A stretch of DNA of 9,855 nucleotides from Nanobdellota archaeon (GTDB taxonomy: Archaea > Nanobdellota > Nanobdellia > SCGC-AAA011-G17 > VGLX01): positions 1 to 9,855 of the forward strand of contig JAUYDG010000118.1 of the NCBI GenBank assembly GCA_030691925.1. The letters run 5' to 3'. The notes under the pieces were generated by a model. That model was not told the origin of the DNA. It was given only the letters and a program-made list of their open reading frames with translations, and searched no databases. Shown here in pieces: positions 5,807-9,855 of this stretch. The number at the start of each line of letters is the position of its first letter. Positions within the stretch are counted from its first letter, which is position 1. The translations under genes and the position numbers were made by a program.

Positions 5807-6435
5807 GCTTGATATGTTTTGACTTGGATAACACCCTTGTCGATTCTGACAGGCTGCACATTCTTGCTTTCAAGAAGGCTTTCCAGGATTATAACCTCCC
5901 TAAAGTCAGGGATGCTGTTATAAGAGGCCTTCTCAGCATCACATCTGACCTTCTTGTTAAGAAAATTTTTCCTGAGCTTCCTAAAGGCGAAATAAGAAAA
6001 GTTGTTGAGAGCCATAACAAGTACATTGTTGCTTACGCTAAGGGCCTTGTCAAGCAGTTTCCTGGCGTTAAGCCCACGCTTATTAAGATCAAGGAGCGCC
6101 ACAGGCTGGGCATAGTCTCTAATTGCTCTCGCAAAGAGATAGTAGCGATATTGGGAAGCGCAGGCATAAGCATAGGCCTTTTTGACGTTGTAGTAAGCGA
6201 TGACAGGCTTAAGCATGGCAAGCCCTGGCCTGACGGGATTTTGAAGGCGGGAGGGCTGATGCAAAGCAAGGTGGATTACATGGTTGGTGACAGCCCTTAT
6301 GATGTCATGGCTGGAAAGAGGGCGGGATGTAAGACTGTTGCTGTTTTGACTGGTGATTTTAGCAGGGAAAGATTAAAAAAAGAGAAACCTGATTATATTA
6401 TTAATAGTCTGAAAGAATTGCTCGGGGTGGTATGA
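5803..6435 (+). CDS. HAD-family hydrolase, phosphoglycolate phosphatase-like
   Basis: 210 residues with the four HAD motifs in order: CFDLDNTLVD (nucleophile D7, acid/base D9), IVSNCS (S106), the KPWPD lysine (K140), and VGDSPYD (D163, D167). The helical stretch at about 15-85 is a C1-type cap, giving subfamily IA. These are small-molecule phosphatases; phosphoglycolate phosphatase and pyrophosphatase or nucleotidase relatives share this plan. Directly before RuBisCO, clearing 2-phosphoglycolate made by the oxygenase side reaction is the obvious guess. A phosphatase for another pathway intermediate is equally compatible. It overlaps the preceding gene by 4 nt, and its TGA is followed with no gap by the RuBisCO ATG. 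Substrate cannot be read from sequence. Confidence 0.8.
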   Translation: MSLICFDLDNTLVDSDRLHILAFKKAFQDYNLPKVRDAVIRGLLSITSDLLVKKIFPELPKGEIRKVVESHNKYIVAYAKGLVKQFPGVKPTLIKIKERHRLGIVSNCSRKEIVAILGSAGISIGLFDVVVSDDRLKHGKPWPDGILKAGGLMQSKVDYMVGDSPYDVMAGKRAGCKTVAVLTGDFSRERLKKEKPDYIINSLKELLGVV

Positions 6436-7743
6436 ATGGCAGAAGAGATCGAGTGGTATCATGAGTTCATAAACAAAAACTACAAGCCGAAAAAGGATGA
6501 TGTCAAAGTTTTGTTCTATTACGAGCCTGCCGAAGGGATAACCAACGAGGATGCTATCGGGAGGATTGCTAGCGAGAGCTCTTCCGGAACATGGACTACG
6601 CTGACAGAGCTGCCTAAGCTGCTGCCCAAGGTTAAGGCTTACGCTTACGAGTATGACAGCAATTATGTGAAGATTGCTTATCCGATAATCGACTTTGAGA
6701 AAGGTTCTGTGCCCTGCATGGTGAGTGCGATAGGCGGCAACATTTTTGGCATGAAAGCGTTGAACAACTTACGGCTTATCGATGCGGAACTTCCTTTAGA
6801 CTATATTAAAGATTTTAAAGGGCCTAACTACGGGGTTGACGTTATCAAGAGGATATTCAAGAGAAAATCTGGGCCTGTAACTTCAGTAGTCCCGAAGCCT
6901 AAGATAGGATATACCGCTGAAGAGCATGCGAAGAAAGTAGCTTACGCTGTCTGGAAGGGCGGAATAGACTGTGTTAAAGACGATGAAAACTTAACAAATC
7001 AAAGTTTCAATAAGTTTGAGCCGAGAGTAAAATTCTTAGCAAAGTATAGAGACAAGGCCATGAAAGAGACTGGTGAAGTGAAGGATGCCTTTATCAACGT
7101 TACTTCTTCTAACTTGAAGGAGTTGGAGAGAAGGGTCAAGCTGGTTCACGATTATGGATTTAAGTATTTCATGATTGACATGGTGGTTAGTGGTTTCACT
7201 GCTGTTGGAACTGCTGTCGAGTTAGCTTATGATTATGATATGGCCATACACGGTCATCGTGCAATGCATTCTATGTTCACTAGGAATCCTAAGCATGGTA
7301 TGACAATGCTTTTCCTTGCCAAACTTCTGCGTCTGATAGGCGTTGACCAGATACATACTGGCACTGGTGTTGGAAAGCTGGAAGGCTCTGCAGAGAGCAT
7401 AATGGCTATGGAAAAGATGCTTATGAACCAAGAAGTTGATAAAATCGAGAATGTTAGGATGCCTCAGAAGTGGGGTAAGATTAAGCCAGTACTACCAGTA
7501 TCTTCTGGAGGCTTGCATCCGGGTATAATTCCTGCTGTGTTTGATATTTATGGTACTACTAATATCGGGCTTCAAGTTGGCGGAGGTACGCTTGGGCATC
7601 CAGATGGCGCAGAGGCCGGGGCTAAGGCTGTTACGCAAGCTATCGAAGCATATAAACAAAAAATAAGTTTAGAGGAGTACGCTGAAAAGCATAAAGAATT
7701 GAAAAGGGCTTTAGAAAAGTGGGGTCATCTGAAGCCGATCTGA
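6436..7743 (+). CDS. rbcL: Form III ribulose-bisphosphate carboxylase (RuBisCO) large subunit
   Basis: 435 residues, full length. Fixes CO2 onto ribulose 1,5-bisphosphate to give two 3-phosphoglycerates. In archaea it works downstream of AMP phosphorylase and ribose-1,5-bisphosphate isomerase rather than in a Calvin cycle. Active-site residues (spinach equivalents) are all present: E47 (E60), T52/W53 (T65/W66), N102 (N123), K154 and K156 (K175, K177), the carbamylated K181 with D183 and E184 in KDDE (K201, D203, E204), H274/R275 (H294/R295), H307 (H327), loop-6 K314 in GVGKLEG (K334), S357 (S379), and GGG at 382-384 (G403/G404). The ending YAEKHKELKRALEKWGH resembles thermococcal Form III-b enzymes; the exact subform needs a tree. 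GGGGTGGT just upstream can act as Shine-Dalgarno, and the ATG abuts the HAD stop. Confidence 0.95.
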   Translation: MAEEIEWYHEFINKNYKPKKDDVKVLFYYEPAEGITNEDAIGRIASESSSGTWTTLTELPKLLPKVKAYAYEYDSNYVKIAYPIIDFEKGSVPCMVSAIGGNIFGMKALNNLRLIDAELPLDYIKDFKGPNYGVDVIKRIFKRKSGPVTSVVPKPKIGYTAEEHAKKVAYAVWKGGIDCVKDDENLTNQSFNKFEPRVKFLAKYRDKAMKETGEVKDAFINVTSSNLKELERRVKLVHDYGFKYFMIDMVVSGFTAVGTAVELAYDYDMAIHGHRAMHSMFTRNPKHGMTMLFLAKLLRLIGVDQIHTGTGVGKLEGSAESIMAMEKMLMNQEVDKIENVRMPQKWGKIKPVLPVSSGGLHPGIIPAVFDIYGTTNIGLQVGGGTLGHPDGAEAGAKAVTQAIEAYKQKISLEEYAEKHKELKRALEKWGHLKPI

Positions 7744-7755
7744 AAGCCATAACTT

Positions 7756-7763
7756 TTTTATAA
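7756..7763 (+). promoter_or_regulatory. TATA box for the PHP-domain gene
   Basis: TTTTATAA in a longer T-run (7754-7763), its centre about 26 nt before the ATG at 7785. It indicates a separate, leaderless transcript rather than read-through from the RuBisCO operon. The T-run on the plus strand may also end the upstream transcript, since archaeal RNA polymerase stops at T-rich stretches. Confidence 0.55.
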
Positions 7764-7784
7764 CTTTCTTGTCTATTATTTCCC

Positions 7785-8501
7785 ATGTTAAAGGCTGACT
7801 TTCATTCGCATACGAACTATGTGATACCCAAGAGGGATAGTAATCTTAGTCCTAAGCAGCTTATAGATTTTGTAGCTTCTAAAGGCTATGAGGTTTTGGC
7901 TATTACGGAGCATGCTTCTCTGAAATGCTTGTTAGGACGCATTGAGTATATTGATAATCCTTTGAGGACTTATTTTGATTTTAAGGATTATGCGAAGAAG
8001 AAAGGGGTACTTCTGATTCCAGGGGTTGAGACTTTTGTTGAGGGCAAAGAGGTTTTGCTGGTAAACTTTAAGGGCGATGCTAAGAAGGTCAGGACTTTTG
8101 CTGATGTTGAGAGTTTGAAGAAGGAAAACGTTTTGGTCATAGCGCCGCACCCTTTTTATGGTAAGCCTTCTTGTTTGAAAAAAAAGCTGGTGGAGCACAT
8201 TGATGTTTTTGATGCTATAGAGCACTGCCATTTTTACACCAGCTTTATCAACCCTAACAGGAAAGCTGTCGAGATTGCCAGGAGGTATAACAAGCCTTTG
8301 ATAGCCACTAGTGACGCTCACAATTTTAGCCAGATAGGCACAAATTTTTCATTGGTTGATGCTAAGAAGGATGTTGACAGCGTATTAGAGGCGGTCAGGA
8401 AAGGCAGGGTTGAAATAGTGACTGAGCCTTTGCCTCTTTGGAAGTTTTTAGGGATCGCTTCCTGGTCGGTTATGGCTGTTTTCAAGAAAAGGGTTATCTA
8501 G
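7785..8501 (+). CDS. PHP-domain metal-dependent phosphoesterase
   Basis: 238 residues. The four PHP motifs are visible: DFHSHT (D5, H7, H9), ITEH (E42, H43), GVE and APHP (E82, H122), and TSDAH (D177, H179), ligands for a three-metal centre. An extra EHCH at 146-149 lies where another ligand is usual. The closest general match is the stand-alone PHP phosphoesterases related to histidinol phosphatase and to the PHP domain of DNA polymerases. The substrate is unknown; in other organisms such proteins hydrolyse sugar, nucleotide or RNA phosphates. The C-terminal ~25 residues (PLWKFLGIASWSVMAVFKK) are hydrophobic with basic ends and may hold it to the membrane. It has its own promoter and ends in a CTAG shared with the convergent gatE stop. 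Confidence 0.85.
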   Translation: MLKADFHSHTNYVIPKRDSNLSPKQLIDFVASKGYEVLAITEHASLKCLLGRIEYIDNPLRTYFDFKDYAKKKGVLLIPGVETFVEGKEVLLVNFKGDAKKVRTFADVESLKKENVLVIAPHPFYGKPSCLKKKLVEHIDVFDAIEHCHFYTSFINPNRKAVEIARRYNKPLIATSDAHNFSQIGTNFSLVDAKKDVDSVLEAVRKGRVEIVTEPLPLWKFLGIASWSVMAVFKKRVI

Positions 8502-9855
8502 CCTTTGTAGTGCTTTCTTAGCATTTCCATTGCCAGCTTCCCGTCAAAGGATCCGCCGTATTTTTTTCTTATGTCCCCCATCAGGCCGCCGATAGGTGCT
8601 TTGGGGTTTTTTTCGACGAGCTCTTTTATGAATGATTCCAGTTCTTCTGCTGGTATCTGTTTATACTTTTCAAGGTTTATCTTTCTTCCTTGTGCTGCCT
8701 CTGCCAGGAGTTCTATGACTGCTTCTCTTGATATCTTCTCTCGGTTTAGTGCGTCTATGACTTCTTCGTAGTCTTCTTTTTTTATGCTTCCAGTGTCTAG
8801 CTTCAGCCTTGACCTTATTTCTTTTGGCGTTTCTACTAGTATTTGTGCTATCACGCTTGGTTTGAGGTTGTGGTATTTTTGCGCGTATTCTTTCAGCTCT
8901 ATCTCTTCCTGCACTATCTCTCTTGCCAGGTCTGCGTTTAGCCCGAACTGTTTTTCTATTTTTATCGCTTTTTCTGTCAGCAGCTCTGGCAGCTCTATCC
9001 TGTTGAGCCATTCTTTTGTTATTCTTATTGGTAAAACATCTGTTTCTGGGTACATTCTTGCTGATCCTGGCATCGGTCTCATGAAGCTTGTCGTTCCGTC
9101 TTCATTTGCTTTCCTGACTTCTGGTTTTACTTCCAGCTTCTGCTCTATGATGCTTCTTTGCCTTTCTATTTCTTTTAGTATGACTTTTGGTATCGCTCTT
9201 AGGTCTTGGAAGCCTTTTATTTCCACCCTTGCCCCTTCGGTTATGCTTAGGTTTATGTCTTGCCTTATGCTGCCTATTCCCCTTATGGCCCTTCCTGTGC
9301 TTCTGAGTATCATGCCGAGTGTTTGCGCAACTTCTTTTGCATGCTCCGGTGTTTTTATGTCTGCTTCTGTCTGTATCTCTATCAGTGGTATGCCTAGCCT
9401 GTCCAGGCGCCATATTCTTGATATTTTTTCCTCTTTGATGTTTTTTGCTGCTTCTTCTTCCAGGCAGATTGAGCCTATCTTTACGTTTCCTAGTGAGGTG
9501 TTTATGTAGCCGTCTTTTGCTATCAGAGCTGTTCTTTGGAATCCGGTGGTGTTGCTTCCGTCTACGACTGTTTTTCTCATGAAGTGGACTTCGTCTACGG
9601 CTTTTGCGTTTAAGAGCTTTGAGACTTGTAATGCTATCCCCAAAGCGTCCATGTTTAGAGGCCCTGGTGGCTCCTCGTCGAGCTCTACGTTGCATGTCGT
9701 GTCTGAGTATGCTTCATAGATGAACTCAAGGTTTTTGGCCATCTCGTGCTTTGCTGCTATGTCTATTTCTCCTGTTTCGCCTGCAACAGCCCTTAGCTTC
9801 CTTTTTATGATTATGTCCGGCTTGTCATCCCTTAAGACAGAGGGGCATTTGCAGA
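8498..9855 (-). CDS. gatE: Glutamyl-tRNA(Gln) amidotransferase subunit E, N-terminus cut by window edge, lacks GAD insertion
   Basis: 451 residues are visible; the frame continues off the right edge with no start (first residues CKCPSVLRDDKPD). GatE with GatD converts Glu-tRNA(Gln) to Gln-tRNA(Gln) in archaea. The GatE (not GatB) signature is clear: DTTCNVELDEEPP, FMRKTVVDGSNTTGFQRT, LEEEAAK, RLDRLGIPLIEI, GSIRQDINLSI, MPGSARMYPETD. The C-terminal ~140 residues form the helical and YqeY-like tail, ending GGLMGDIRKKYGG. Between IERQRSIIEQ and DGTTSFMRP (about 9082-9145) only ~15 residues occur. Standard GatE carries an AspRS-like GAD domain of well over 100 residues there. Expected full length is about 475-480 residues rather than ~620. 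The product is still expected to be a functional GatE. An internal Met at 9742 is not the start, since conserved family sequence precedes it. Confidence 0.92.
   Translation of the reverse strand, partial: CKCPSVLRDDKPDIIIKRKLRAVAGETGEIDIAAKHEMAKNLEFIYEAYSDTTCNVELDEEPPGPLNMDALGIALQVSKLLNAKAVDEVHFMRKTVVDGSNTTGFQRTALIAKDGYINTSLGNVKIGSICLEEEAAKNIKEEKISRIWRLDRLGIPLIEIQTEADIKTPEHAKEVAQTLGMILRSTGRAIRGIGSIRQDINLSITEGARVEIKGFQDLRAIPKVILKEIERQRSIIEQKLEVKPEVRKANEDGTTSFMRPMPGSARMYPETDVLPIRITKEWLNRIELPELLTEKAIKIEKQFGLNADLAREIVQEEIELKEYAQKYHNLKPSVIAQILVETPKEIRSRLKLDTGSIKKEDYEEVIDALNREKISREAVIELLAEAAQGRKINLEKYKQIPAEELESFIKELVEKNPKAPIGGLMGDIRKKYGGSFDGKLAMEMLRKHYKG

Noticed and set aside
8784..9509. 241-codon open frame on the plus strand, antisense to gatE
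   Set aside because: Low-complexity Ser/Leu/Phe-rich translation with no motif; it is the mirror of a clearly conserved GatE frame.
8498..9855. Calling the right-edge gene GatB because of its short length
   Set aside because: The FMRKTVVDGSNTTGFQRT and DEEPP segments are GatE-specific; the short length comes from the missing insertion.

Overview
The window looks like a compact archaeal genome, most likely a small-genome (DPANN, Woesearchaeota/Pacearchaeota-like) lineage. This placement is inferred from three things. There is a GatE-type (archaea-specific) tRNA amidotransferase subunit. There is a Form III RuBisCO with a ribose-1,5-bisphosphate isomerase. Archaeal TATA boxes sit about 26-31 nt before several start codons, which implies leaderless or nearly leaderless mRNAs. 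I see no rRNA, tRNA, CRISPR, transposon or integrase.

Left half (1-4436, all minus strand) is cell-envelope flavoured. It holds a GXGXG-repeat protein cut by the window edge, two tandem paralogous membrane-anchored proteins of unknown function, a SpoIIM/DUF95-type multispanning protein, a secreted PagL-like (lipid A deacylase family) beta-barrel protein with an apparent frameshift just before its last strand, and an overlapping pair of four-helix EamA/ArnE-like transporter halves. PagL and ArnE/ArnF homologues act on lipid A in Gram-negative bacteria, so finding both types side by side in an archaeon is unexpected.

Right half (4518-8501, plus strand) holds the lower part of the archaeal AMP pathway: ribose-1,5-bisphosphate isomerase, a small HExxH membrane protein, a HAD phosphatase of phosphoglycolate-phosphatase type, and a Form III RuBisCO with a complete active site. 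The last three are packed with a 4-nt overlap and a 0-nt gap. AMP phosphorylase, the first pathway enzyme, is not in the window. A PHP-domain phosphoesterase follows from its own promoter.

At the right edge a minus-strand gatE converges on the PHP gene, and the two genes share the palindrome CTAG as their stop codons. This GatE lacks the AspRS-like (GAD) insertion that normally separates GatE from GatB in length.

Most interesting points: the PagL-like protein in an archaeon and its frameshift, the PagL plus ArnE/F-like neighbourhood, the HExxH membrane protein inside the RuBisCO operon with a hairpin between its Shine-Dalgarno and start codon, and the insert-less GatE.
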